Counted from the first letter of the stretch, positions 6,719-15,048 are shown. The stretch is DNA of 26,520 nucleotides from Pseudomonadota bacterium (GCA_023431205.1 JAEYXQ010000080.1:1-26520), one strand, 5' to 3'. Notes: a model not told the origin generated them from the letters alone. Numbers and translations: made by a program.

Positions 6719-8542
6719 ATGACCGAGACCAGCTTTCCTCCGACCGAGTTCCAGAGCTTCGAGGAGCGCTCCGACCCCGCAACGGTGAAGCCGCGGCTGG
6801 CGGCTCTCCGCCGGGCCATGGCCGATGCCGGCGTCGACGCTTTCCTGATTCCGCGCGCCGACGCGCACCGCGGCGAGTCGGTGCCGCCGGGCGAAGCTCG
6901 CCTCGCCTACATCACCGGCTTCACCGGTTCGGCCGGCGTTGCCGTGGTCGGGCTCAGGAAGGCAGGGCTGTTCGTGGACAGCCGCTACACGCTGCAGGCC
7001 CCGGCGCAAACTGACACCAGGCTGGTGACGGTGCACGAGTGGCTGCAAGGGGGCTACTCGCCGGATATCACCCGCTACGTGCCCAAAGGCGGCACGCTCG
7101 CCTATGATCCGTGGCTGCATACGCCGGGCGAGGTGCGCGACCTCGCCGCCAAGCTCGATGACCACGCCACGCTGGTACCGCACACCAACCTGGTGGATGC
7201 GATCTGGGATGATCGGCCTGGGGCACCGGTTTCGCCGGTGGAGTTCCTCGGTCACAACCGCGCCGGGCGTGAAAGCTCCGACAAGATCGCCGAGATCCAG
7301 GCAGCCCTTGGCGCCGAGAAGGCGGACAGCGCGGTGCTGACGCTGCCGGAATCGATCTGCTGGCTGTTCAACATGCGCGGGCGCGATGTGCCCAATACGC
7401 CCTTCGTGCTCGGCTTCGCCGTCGTGCCCCGCCGCGGCAAGCCGACGCTCTACCTCGACCCGGCCAAGATCACCGCCGAGATCCGCAGTGCCCTCGAGGG
7501 CGTCGCCACCATCACCAGCAGCAAGTCGCTGCTGCCGACGCTGGAACGCCTGGGCAAGGCCGGCAAGGCCGTGCTGATCGATCCGGCAACGGCGCCCGAG
7601 GCCATCGCGGCCACGCTACGCCAGGCCGGCGCGACACTGGTGGAAAAACGCGATCCCGTGCTGCTGCCCAAATCGCGCAAGAACGACGCCGAACTCGCCG
7701 GGATGCGCGAGGCCCATCGCCTGGACGGCGTTGCCCTCGCCAAGTTCCTTGCCTGGTTCGACGGTGAGGCGCCAAAGGGTGAGCTCACCGAGACCGGCAT
7801 CGTCACGGCGCTGGAGGCATTCCGCCGCGAGGAGGAGACCTGTGTCGACGCCAGCTTCGACACCATCTCCGGCGCCGGCCCGAATGGCGCCATCGTGCAC
7901 TACCGCGTCAGTACCAAGACCGACCGCCGGCTCGAAGCGGGGGAGCTGATGCTGGTGGACAGCGGCGCCCAGTACCTGTCCGGCACCACCGACATCACCC
8001 GCACCCTGTTCACCGGCTCGGCAACGCCGGAGCAGAAGGATCGCTACACCCGGGTGCTCAAGGGCATGATCGCGGTTTCAACCGCCCGCTTTCCCAAGGG
8101 GACCAGCGGGGCGCAGATCGACGTGCTGGCGCGGCAATTCCTGTGGGCGGACGGCATCACCTACAACCACGGCACCGGCCACGGCGTCGGCGCCTATCTC
8201 GGCGTGCACGAGGGTCCGGTGGGCATCTCCTCGCGCTACACCCTGCCGCTCGAGGCCGGGAACGTTCTGTCCAACGAGCCGGGCTACTACAAGACCGGCG
8301 AGTACGGCATCCGCATCGAGAACCTGATCGTGGTCAGGGATGCCGAGGCGTTCCCCGGGTACCTCGAATTCGAGACACTGACCCTCGCCCCCATCGACAC
8401 CCGGCTGATCGAGCTGTCACTGCTGACCGAAGCCGAACGGCAGTGGCTGAATGATTTCCACGCCAGGGTGTGGAAGGAGATCGGCCCACAGGTGAAGGGC
8501 GCGGTGAAAGACTGGCTGAAGCAAGCGACGGCGGCGATCTAG
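6719..8542 (+). CDS. pepP: Xaa-Pro aminopeptidase (M24B, long cytosolic type)
   Basis: A 607-residue aminopeptidase P, releasing N-terminal residues that precede proline. It is the long three-domain type akin to eukaryotic cytosolic aminopeptidase P, rather than the about 440-residue E. coli PepP. Two N-terminal creatinase-like domains (the first with FLIPRADAHRGESVPPGEARLAYITGFTGSAG) precede the pita-bread catalytic domain. Visible metal-ligand motifs are LMLVDSGAQY and TTDITRT (two Asp), YNHGTGHGVG (His), NEPGYY (Glu) and IRIENL (Glu). The ATG at 6719 was chosen because AGGA lies seven bases before it; the GTG one codon earlier is too close. The protein has no signal peptide and is cytoplasmic. 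It is divergent from the small basic protein genes. The symbol pepP is by function; the E. coli enzyme is shorter. Confidence 0.93.
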   Translation: MTETSFPPTEFQSFEERSDPATVKPRLAALRRAMADAGVDAFLIPRADAHRGESVPPGEARLAYITGFTGSAGVAVVGLRKAGLFVDSRYTLQAPAQTDTRLVTVHEWLQGGYSPDITRYVPKGGTLAYDPWLHTPGEVRDLAAKLDDHATLVPHTNLVDAIWDDRPGAPVSPVEFLGHNRAGRESSDKIAEIQAALGAEKADSAVLTLPESICWLFNMRGRDVPNTPFVLGFAVVPRRGKPTLYLDPAKITAEIRSALEGVATITSSKSLLPTLERLGKAGKAVLIDPATAPEAIAATLRQAGATLVEKRDPVLLPKSRKNDAELAGMREAHRLDGVALAKFLAWFDGEAPKGELTETGIVTALEAFRREEETCVDASFDTISGAGPNGAIVHYRVSTKTDRRLEAGELMLVDSGAQYLSGTTDITRTLFTGSATPEQKDRYTRVLKGMIAVSTARFPKGTSGAQIDVLARQFLWADGITYNHGTGHGVGAYLGVHEGPVGISSRYTLPLEAGNVLSNEPGYYKTGEYGIRIENLIVVRDAEAFPGYLEFETLTLAPIDTRLIELSLLTEAERQWLNDFHARVWKEIGPQVKGAVKDWLKQATAAI

Positions 8543-8565
8543 ACTCGCCTCCCCTATGCTGGGGT

Positions 8566-8659
8566 AGACCTCATCCTGAGCCTGTCGAAGGACGAGGTCG
8601 TGCGCGCCGTGCTTTCAGTGGCCGCGACCTCGTGGTTTGCCAGGCTCACCATGAGGTCT
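8566..8659. repeat. Nested inverted repeat (cruciform-like intergenic element)
   Basis: Outer arms 8566-8584 and 8641-8659 (19 bases, 17 paired) read AGACCTCATCCTGAGCCTG and its near complement. Inside lies a second perfect 9-base pair, ACGAGGTCG (8592-8600) and CGACCTCGT (8625-8633). The core CCTCATCCTGAGCCTGTCGA is a motif I recognise as a common intergenic repeat in alphaproteobacteria. It sits between the convergent aminopeptidase P and DUF3828-like genes, and the stop codon of the latter (8658-8660) lies in its right edge. Confidence 0.75.
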
Positions 8660-9128
8660 ATTGGGCCGCTGCGTCCCCCGCGGCATCAGCAAAGATCTCG
8701 CTCAGGCGGTACTCGTTGCCCGGCGTGACCGACGCCACATCGTCGATGCGCCAGCCGCCGTCCTCGAACACCAGGTCATAGACCAGCTGGCGCGGCTCGC
8801 CGAAATTGGTGAAGGAAACGCCGGCAGTGGCGATGTCGCCCTCGATCGCCACCGCGTCGATGCTGAACTCGGCGATGTCGAAATCCTGCCCGTCCACGAA
8901 CGGGTCGAAGCTGATGGCTCCCATCTCCCCTTCCGGAGTGATCTCGGCATCGCGGTCGTACAGGGACTGCAGCGCCTCGGAGCGGAACGGCGTCTCGTCC
9001 TGGTAGAACTCGCCGGTGAAGTACGGCTCGTAGAAGGCTTCGAGCAGAGCCTCCGGGGTGTCGAAGGTCTGCGCGCTCGCCGGGATGGCAAGCATGACGA
9101 TGGCGGCAGCAAGGGCAAGAAAGCGCAT
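8658..9128 (-). CDS. Secreted DUF3828-like protein
   Basis: A 156-residue protein with a clear Sec signal peptide (MRFLALAAAIVMLAIPASA, cleavage after ASA-Q near residue 19). The mature part reads TFDTPEALLEAFYEPYF at its start and has MGAISFDPFVDGQD (about 89-102) and WRIDDVAS near the end. This layout (helix, central F-P-F-x-G-Q-D block, beta strands ending in W-x-I-D-D) fits DUF3828-type periplasmic proteins; the function is unknown. It resembles the protein encoded just upstream: FDxPxALLEA, MGAxxFxPFxxGQD and WxIDD are shared. It is last in a run ligA - EF-hand-like gene - DUF3828-like - this gene, only nine bases from its neighbour. Its stop codon lies in a palindromic repeat, so the C-terminal AAGDAAAQ tail may have been shaped by the repeat. 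Confidence 0.75.
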   Translation of the reverse strand: MRFLALAAAIVMLAIPASAQTFDTPEALLEAFYEPYFTGEFYQDETPFRSEALQSLYDRDAEITPEGEMGAISFDPFVDGQDFDIAEFSIDAVAIEGDIATAGVSFTNFGEPRQLVYDLVFEDGGWRIDDVASVTPGNEYRLSEIFADAAGDAAAQ

Positions 9129-9137
9129 GGTTGTGTC

Positions 9138-9644
9138 CTAGGGAGCCAGGGGATCGGCCAGGTAGTCGCTGAGCCGCAGCGGCACTCCGTCCTCGAATGG
9201 GGGCAGAATGATGTCGTCGATCTTCCAGCCGCGACGGCCTTCGTCCACGAGCTCGAAGCCGATGGTCTTGTGCGGCTCACCCATCAGGGTGATCTCGACC
9301 TGGGCAGAAGCGCGGCCGCCTTTCACCTTGGGCTCGCCGACCGTGAACGCCATGCCGCCCGAATCTTGGCCGTTGATGAACGGCGAAAAGTCGAGCGCGC
9401 CCATTTCGCTGCCGTCCGCCTTGACGATGCGGTCGGCGTCCCCGAGCTGCGCAGCCAGCCCGGTGGAGAAGGCCTCGGTATCATCGAATGCGGCGGCCGG
9501 GTCGAAACTGTCCCAGTCCTCATAGGCCGCGATCTGCTCGTAGATCGCTTCCAGCAACGCCTTGGGATCATCGAATGTGGGGATGGGCGCCGCCGCGGCG
9601 GGCACAGCGAACAACAGGCAGGCCAGGAGGGCAAGGTAGCGCAT
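9138..9644 (-). CDS. Secreted DUF3828-like protein
   Basis: A 168-residue exported protein. The signal peptide MRYLALLACLLFAVPAAAAP is nearly the same in style as that of the next protein. The mature chain starts TFDDPKALLEAIYEQI, carries MGALDFSPFINGQDSGG (about 81-97) and ends with WKIDDIILP and RLSDYLAD. It is paralogous to the gene after it. The start ATG at 9644 shares its A with the TGA stop of the gene before (TGATG, 9642-9646), which suggests translational coupling. A longer in-frame reading from 9839 lies inside the upstream gene and was rejected. The substrate or partner is unknown; it probably acts in the periplasm. Confidence 0.75.
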   Translation of the reverse strand: MRYLALLACLLFAVPAAAAPIPTFDDPKALLEAIYEQIAAYEDWDSFDPAAAFDDTEAFSTGLAAQLGDADRIVKADGSEMGALDFSPFINGQDSGGMAFTVGEPKVKGGRASAQVEITLMGEPHKTIGFELVDEGRRGWKIDDIILPPFEDGVPLRLSDYLADPLAP

Positions 9645-10923
9645 CAGTTGAACCAGAACACGTAGTTGAGCCAGTCGGCAGCGAAAACGCGGTTGGCCTC
9701 GGCGAAGCTCTCCGCGTCTGCGACCGGTCCCTCCTTGAGGTAGGGCAAGGCGCCCTGCCCGGTCAGCAGCATCACCACGTCGGCCTCGGTGGCGGTGGCA
9801 AAATACGCTGCAAGGTCGAAGCCCCGCGTGAAGCGCCAATGTGGCACCAGCAGTTCGCCGGCAAGGATCTGGTCGACGGTGTCGAGCGTTGCCATCCAGG
9901 CGGCGACGGTCTCCTCGGTGACCGGCGTGTTGGGCACCAGTGAAGTCTGCTTCGGCGACGGCACCAGCTCGCGGTTATCGTCGGTTTCGGCGAGGATCGC
10001 CTCCCAGTTGCGCCGCGACAGCGCCGGAATAGCTTGCAGGCGCTCCAGCACCCCGGCCAGCCGTGCGCTGTCGGTCACGGGGAAGTCGAGCGTGTGGATG
10101 GCGGCGATCACGTCGGCGATGAAACTGTCGCTTTCGGCATCCACGAACAGCGTGCCGCCGGTGGAATAATCCTGCATCGGCAGGCCGGCCCTGGGGAAGA
10201 CCCGGTGCAGATAGGCCTCGTAGAAGTCGGAAAAGTCATGGGCCAGCAGCAGGTCCACCGGAGCCGCGACGACCTGGGTGTAGCCAGCGAACCACCAGGC
10301 ATCCGCACGATCGAAGCCGATGGTAGTGTCCTCCGGCTCCCGATCCTTGCTCTTGGACTTGACCGGCGGCGCGTCGGGAGAGGGTATGGTGGCGAACTCG
10401 CCGATCGGCTCGAGCATCGCCTGGGCGTCTCGCCCTCGTCCGTCGTGCCGTCGCCGTTGAAGTCGATCCGCACCCGGAGCGGGCCGATGCTCAGCACATA
10501 GTCGCCGCTCGCCCCGGCAGCCTCGAAGCGCGCACGGGCAGCGTCCAGGCCGGCCACGAAATCCTCGAGCACGCTCCGCAGCGCGTCGTAGGTAAGCTGC
10601 TCGGGATCGGGATTGGCTGGGGCCGCAACGGTGTCGACCCCCATGCCAAGCAGCATCGCCGCCGCCGGGGTGCCGGGCGTCGTTGCACCATAGCGGTAGA
10701 GGTCCTGCGCCAGGCCCTCGATGCTGCCCAGCAACTCGGTCATGCCGGCGGCAAAGCAGGCGTCGGTCTCGCCAGCATCGCAAGCGGCAAGAGCCTCCTC
10801 CTGCGTCTCGAGCAGCGTGCCGTCATAGAGCCGCTCGGCCAGCCGGTCCCCTGCCTCGCTGGCGAACACCGGGCCGGCCGCAACCAGCGCCACCAGCGCC
10901 AGCGCCCGAATACCGCTTTTCAT
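9644..10923 (-). pseudogene. Secreted EF-hand-like protein, disrupted by a frameshift
   Basis: From the ATG at 10923 one frame gives a signal peptide (MKSGIRALALVALVAAGPVFAS) and a mature domain with two Cys (CDAGETDAC, about 48-56). It ends in a textbook EF-hand loop DFNGDGTTDEGE (154-165: D1, N3, D5, D9, E12). At about 10421-10431 coding passes to another frame, which continues AQAMLEPIGEFATIPSPDAP and runs to a stop at 9644-9646. The C-terminal part contains DRADAWWFAGYTQ and HDFSDFYEAYLHRVFP. Without the shift the product would be about 426 residues. After the break, the original frame turns into Ser/Arg-rich text, a sign of out-of-frame reading. One missing base explains it: a true mutation or a sequencing error. 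The gene starts 12 bases after ligA, with a GGGAGA site, and overlaps the next start, so it belongs to that operon. Confidence 0.75.
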
Positions 10924-10935
10924 GCCTTGTCTCCC

Positions 10936-13146
10936 TCAGCGCCCGACACGCTCGAACCACTCGTCTTCGGTGATGACTTCAACGCCGAGTTCCTCGGCCT
11001 TCTTGAGTTTGGAGCCAGCCCCCGGCCCCGCCACGAGGATATCCGTCTGGGCCGACACCGACCCGGCGACCTTGGCGCCGAGCCGCTCCGCCATCGCCTT
11101 GGCCTCCGAGCGCGACATCTTTTCGAGCGAACCGGTGAACACCACCGTCTTGCCGGCCACCTGGCTGTCGGCCGAGATGGTGACGACATAGGGCTTGGGG
11201 CGCACCTGCTCCAGCAACGCGCGCAGCGCAGTGACATTGCGCTCGTTGCCGAAGAAGTCGGCTAGCGCTTCAACGACGGTCATGCCGATGCCATCGACGG
11301 AGGGAAACACCGCCGCCTTGTCCTCCGCAACCGCCAGTTGCTCACCCATGTCGATCAGCATCTCGATCGAGCCGAAGGTGCGGGCCAGGACGGACGCGGT
11401 GGTCTCCCCGATATGGCGGATGCCGAGCGCAAAGATGAAGCGGTCGAGCTCCGGCTCGCGCCGCACGTCGATGGCAGCGAACAGCTTGTCGAGCCCGGCA
11501 TAGTTGCGATCCTCGACGCTGCGCACAGCTTTGCGCGTCCTGCCGCTGGCCGCCTCGCGCTCGCGCGCCTGCTCCTCGCGACGTTCGGCGAGCGCCCGCT
11601 GCACCTCCTCGCGCCGATCCCGAAGGGTGAAGATGTCGGCGGGCGTGTCGATCAAGTGCTTGCCGAAGAACAGCTCGATGTTCTCGGCGCCCAGCCCCTC
11701 GATATCGAGCGCGCCGCGGGACACGAAGTGACGGAGGTTCTCGACTGCCTGTGCGGGGCAGAAGAACTCGCCGGTGCAACGCCGGCGCGAATCTTCCTTG
11801 CCTGTCTTCTCGTTGATCTCGCGAATGGCGGGCGAACCACAAACCGGGCATTTGCCCGGCATGTGGTAAGGCTCGGCGCCGGCGGGGCGCTTGTCGAGCA
11901 GCACATCGACGATCTGGGGGATCACGTCGCCGGCGCGCTGGATCACCACCGTGTCGCCGATGCGGATGTCCTTGCCCTCTCGGATGGGCTGACCGTTGCT
12001 GTCGCGACCGGCGATATAATCCTCGTTGTGGAGGGTGACGTTGACCACCGTCACCCCCCCCACCCCGACGGGATCGAGCCGCGCCACGGGCGCCAGCGTG
12101 CCGGTGCGCCCCACCTGGATCTCGATGTCGCGGACTGTTGTCATCGCCCGCTCGGCGGGAAACTTGTGGGCGATGGCCCAGCGCGGCTCGCCGGTGACGA
12201 ACCCCCAGCGCCGCTGCAGATCGAGCCGGTCGAGCTTGTAGACGACCCCATCAATGTCGTAGCCGAGGCTCGACCGCTGGTCCTCGATCCGGTGATAGTG
12301 CGCGATCAGCTCCTCGGCGCTGCTGGCGCGCTCCATCAGCGGGCTGATCTCAAAGCCCCATTCGGCGAACTTCCGGACCGCCTCGTACTGCGTCGGCGCG
12401 GGGTCTTCGCTGGCAACGCCCCAGGCATAGGCGAAGAAGCGGAGGTTGCGGCTGGCGGTAACAGCCGGATCCTTCTGGCGCAGCGAGCCGGCCGCCGTAT
12501 TGCGCGGATTGACGTAGTCCTGCCCGCCGGTGGCAGCGGAGCGCTCCTTGAGCGCCTGGAATTCGGCATAGGTCATGTAGACCTCGCCGCGGATCTCGAT
12601 CACCTCGGGCCAGCCGCTGCCGGCGAGCTTTTCGGGAATGTCCTTGATGGTCCGGAGGTTGGCCGTGATGTCCTCGCCGACGGCCCCGTCACCGCGCGTG
12701 GCGCCCTGCACGAACACGCCGTTCTCGTAGCGCAGCGAAGCGGATAGTCCGTCGATCTTGGGCTCGGCGGTGAAGGCCAGTTCGAGCCCCTCGTCACGGC
12801 TGAAGAAGCGCCGACCGCGCTCAATGAAGTCGACGACATCTTCGTCCGTGTAAGCCTTGGCAAGGCTCAGCATCGGCACCTGGTGGCGCACCTTGGCAAA
12901 GCCTTCCGCCGGCGCCGCGCCGACGCGACCGGTGGGACTGTCCGCCCGCACCAGTTCGGGAAATGCCGTCTCGATCTCGGCATTGCGCAGCCGCAGCCGG
13001 TCATACTCGGCGTCGGTGATCTCCGGGGCGTCGTTCTGGTGATAGGCAACGTCAGCGGCGCCGATGGCCTCCGCCAGCTGCTGGAGTTCGGCGCGGGCCT
13101 CGTCCTCGTTCAGCTCTTCGACTGGCTTGTTCGATACGTCAGTCAT
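10936..13146 (-). CDS. ligA: NAD-dependent DNA ligase LigA
   Basis: A 736-residue NAD+-dependent ligase that seals nicks in replication and repair. The adenylation domain carries the catalytic lysine at 130 in AEPKIDG and, further on, IEIRGEVYM and VQVGRTG-like strands (IQVGRTGTLAPVA). An OB-fold follows (GGVTVVNVTLHN), then a four-Cys zinc site (CPVCGSPAI ... RRRCTGEFFCPAQ), helix-hairpin-helix repeats (FALGIRHIGETTASVLARTFGS) and a C-terminal BRCT domain (from about residue 660, GKTVVFTGSLEKMSRSEAK). The start at 13146 fits the family N-terminus; the extra 37 residues possible upstream run through a palindromic interval. The ribosome site (GAGTGAG) is weak. A charged insert near the zinc domain (RREEQAREREAASGR) is the type seen in Hyphomicrobiales. 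It follows recN after 124 bases and leads the secreted-protein run. Confidence 0.96.
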   Translation of the reverse strand: MTDVSNKPVEELNEDEARAELQQLAEAIGAADVAYHQNDAPEITDAEYDRLRLRNAEIETAFPELVRADSPTGRVGAAPAEGFAKVRHQVPMLSLAKAYTDEDVVDFIERGRRFFSRDEGLELAFTAEPKIDGLSASLRYENGVFVQGATRGDGAVGEDITANLRTIKDIPEKLAGSGWPEVIEIRGEVYMTYAEFQALKERSAATGGQDYVNPRNTAAGSLRQKDPAVTASRNLRFFAYAWGVASEDPAPTQYEAVRKFAEWGFEISPLMERASSAEELIAHYHRIEDQRSSLGYDIDGVVYKLDRLDLQRRWGFVTGEPRWAIAHKFPAERAMTTVRDIEIQVGRTGTLAPVARLDPVGVGGVTVVNVTLHNEDYIAGRDSNGQPIREGKDIRIGDTVVIQRAGDVIPQIVDVLLDKRPAGAEPYHMPGKCPVCGSPAIREINEKTGKEDSRRRCTGEFFCPAQAVENLRHFVSRGALDIEGLGAENIELFFGKHLIDTPADIFTLRDRREEVQRALAERREEQAREREAASGRTRKAVRSVEDRNYAGLDKLFAAIDVRREPELDRFIFALGIRHIGETTASVLARTFGSIEMLIDMGEQLAVAEDKAAVFPSVDGIGMTVVEALADFFGNERNVTALRALLEQVRPKPYVVTISADSQVAGKTVVFTGSLEKMSRSEAKAMAERLGAKVAGSVSAQTDILVAGPGAGSKLKKAEELGVEVITEDEWFERVGR

Positions 13147-13193
13147 GCTCACTCGCGACTTGCCAACCCAACATGATGTTTTCCCCGCCGGCG

Positions 13194-13237
13194 GGAATCC
13201 ATTCTGACTAGCACGCACCACCCTCAGAGTGGATTCC
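13194..13237. repeat. Inverted repeat between recN and ligA
   Basis: Arms GGAATCCATTCTGA (13194-13207) and TCAGAGTGGATTCC (13224-13237) pair in 13 of 14 positions around a 16-base spacer. An adjacent perfect 12-base palindrome CCCGCCGGCGGG sits just to the left. There is no T-tract, so a plain terminator is unlikely; it may be a recN mRNA end, an operator or a repeat remnant. Confidence 0.7.
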
Positions 13238-13270
13238 TGTCGGCCCGAGGGCCCCACAGAAACAGGTAGG

Positions 13271-14938
13271 CTAGCTCACTTCGCTGAGGAGCTTGCTGGC
13301 CGCTGCACGGGCCTCGTCGGTGATGGTGGCGCCGGCCAGCATGCGGGCAACCTCCTCCTGCCGCGCGGTTGGCTCCAGCGGCTTCACATGCGTGCGCATG
13401 AAGGCGCCGCCACTCATCTGCTTTTCGATCAGCAGGTGCCGCCGGGCGCGGGCCGCCACCTGCGGAGCGTGGGTGACGGTGAGCACCTGCACCTTCTCGG
13501 CAAGACGCGTCAGGCGTCGCCCGATGGCGTCGGCGACCGCGCCACCGACGCCGGTGTCGATTTCGTCGAAGATCAGCACCGGCGCCGACCCGCGATCGGC
13601 CAGCACCACTTTGAGCGCCAGGAGGAAGCGGCTGAGTTCGCCACCAGACGCCACCTTCAGCAGCGGCCCGGCCGCCGTGCCGGGATTGGTCTGTACGTGG
13701 AACGCGATCTGGTCGAAGCCGGTGGCGGCAACCCGCTCCTCGTCCACCTGGTGGTCGACAATGAAGCGGGCCGCACCAAGCTTGAGGTCCGGCAGCTCCT
13801 TGCCCACCGCCTTACTAAGCGCAGCAGCCGCTCGGGCCCGCCCGGCACTCAGTGCCTCAGCCGCCTTGCGGTAGGCCGCGCGGGCGGTCACTTCCGCCGC
13901 CTCGAGCGCCGCCAGCCGCGTCTCCCCGCCCTGCAGCGTATCAAGGTCGGATTCGTACTTGGCGAGCACCTCCGGCAAGCCGTCGCAGGTGGTCTGGTGC
14001 TTGCGCGCCATTGCCCTCAGCGCAAACAGTCGCTCCTCCACGCCTTCGAGTTCGGCGGGGTCGTAGGCCATCTCCCGCTTGAGGTCATCCAGCGCTTCGC
14101 CGGTGCCATCCAGCGCTTCGAGCGCTTTGTCGAGCGCATCCACCAGCGGCTGGAACAGCGTCTGGCCGCCGTCCACCTTGCGGGTGAGGCGCCGCAACAG
14201 GCTGGCGAGTTCCGGTGCCGGAGCGTTCGGGCCATTGAGGATGCCGTCGATCTCGGTCACGTCGGCGGCAGAGCGCTCAAGCTGCTGCAGATGCTGGCGC
14301 CGCTCGGCCAGTTCGTCTTCCTCGCCCACCTGCGCCTTGAGCTTGCTCAGCTCTTCCACGGTGTGGCGGGCATAATCCTCGGCAGCCAGCGCCTCCTCGA
14401 CCAGCGCCTTCTGCTCGGCCACGGCGGCCTGCGCGTCGACCAGCGCCTGCCAGGCGGCGCGCACCGCGGCGACGCGGACGTCAAGCTCACCGAAGGCATC
14501 CAGCGCCGATCGGTGCGTCGACACGTCCACCAGGGCACGGTCATCGTGCTGGCCGTGGATCTCGACGATCTGGCTGCCGATGCGCTGCAACAGGGCGGCG
14601 GACACCGGCTGGTCGTTGATGAAGGCACGGGTGCGGCCGTCCGCGAACTGCACGCGGCGCAGGATCACGTCCTCGTCGTCCGGAATGGCATTGTCGCGCA
14701 GCTGTGCCCGGGCGGGATGGTCGGCTGCGAGGGCCAGCACGGCCACCACCTGCCCGCTCTCCTGCCCCTGCCGCACCAGCGAGGCATCGCCGCGCCCGCC
14801 CAGCGCCAGCGCCAAAGCATCGAGCAGGATCGACTTGCCGGCGCCGGTTTCGCCGGTGAGCACGGTCATGCCCTCGTCGAGGGCAAGATCGAGTTGATCG
14901 ATGAGAACGATGTTGCGAACCGAAAGTGCCAGCAGCAT
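13271..14938 (-). CDS. recN: DNA repair protein RecN
   Basis: A 555-residue SMC-like ATPase acting early in double-strand break repair. Walker A GETGAGKS is at 29-36; the N-terminal MLLALSVRNIVLIDQLDL is typical of RecN. The middle is a long coiled coil (for example AEQKALVEEALAAEDYA and QHLQQLERSA). The ABC signature SGGELSRFLLALK is near residue 430 and Walker B PVLIFDEIDTGVGG follows, then the D/H-loop region VLTVTHAPQVAA. The ATG at 14938 was chosen over a GTG three codons upstream because AAAGGGTGG sits five to six bases before it. A candidate LexA box lies about 80 bases upstream, which fits SOS control known for recN in many bacteria. It lies between bamD and ligA, an order common in alphaproteobacteria. 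Confidence 0.95.
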   Translation of the reverse strand: MLLALSVRNIVLIDQLDLALDEGMTVLTGETGAGKSILLDALALALGGRGDASLVRQGQESGQVVAVLALAADHPARAQLRDNAIPDDEDVILRRVQFADGRTRAFINDQPVSAALLQRIGSQIVEIHGQHDDRALVDVSTHRSALDAFGELDVRVAAVRAAWQALVDAQAAVAEQKALVEEALAAEDYARHTVEELSKLKAQVGEEDELAERRQHLQQLERSAADVTEIDGILNGPNAPAPELASLLRRLTRKVDGGQTLFQPLVDALDKALEALDGTGEALDDLKREMAYDPAELEGVEERLFALRAMARKHQTTCDGLPEVLAKYESDLDTLQGGETRLAALEAAEVTARAAYRKAAEALSAGRARAAAALSKAVGKELPDLKLGAARFIVDHQVDEERVAATGFDQIAFHVQTNPGTAAGPLLKVASGGELSRFLLALKVVLADRGSAPVLIFDEIDTGVGGAVADAIGRRLTRLAEKVQVLTVTHAPQVAARARRHLLIEKQMSGGAFMRTHVKPLEPTARQEEVARMLAGATITDEARAAASKLLSEVS

Positions 14939-14952
14939 GCGGACCACCCTTT

Positions 14953-14970
14953 GGCCGGCATGTGCCGGCC
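14953..14970. repeat. Short perfect-arm palindrome in the recN leader
   Basis: GGCCGGCA and TGCCGGCC flank a 2-base centre, so in RNA a stem of about seven pairs with a 4-base loop would form just before the recN ribosome site. No T-tract. It could modulate recN translation or end bamD transcription. Confidence 0.5.
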
Positions 14971-15015
14971 GACTCCCTGGTGCAGAAACAGGCCGGGGCG
15001 CATCATAGCGCCCAG

Positions 15016-15030
15016 GAACAAACTAGCAAC
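15016..15030 (-). promoter_or_regulatory. Candidate LexA box upstream of recN
   Basis: On the minus strand GTTG, seven bases (CTAGTTT), then GTTC. The alphaproteobacterial LexA operator is GTTC-N7-GTTC, so there is one mismatch in eight fixed positions. It lies about 80 bases before the recN ATG in the 110-base gap after bamD, where a recN promoter is expected. recN is a classic SOS gene. Confidence 0.5.
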
Positions 15031-15048
15031 AAAGATTTGCTGAACGCG

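Noticed and set aside
10421..10431. Programmed -1 frameshift in the EF-hand gene
   Set aside because: No X-XXY-YYZ slippery heptamer at the switch point, so a lost base or sequence error is simpler.
11338..12747. Plus-strand open frame of 469 codons
   Set aside because: Antisense shadow of ligA, no domain pattern or ribosome site.
13229..15043. Plus-strand open frame of 604 codons
   Set aside because: It is antisense to recN, which has all RecN motifs; the translation is rich in Gly, Arg, His and Gln with no recognisable domain, typical of a high-GC shadow.
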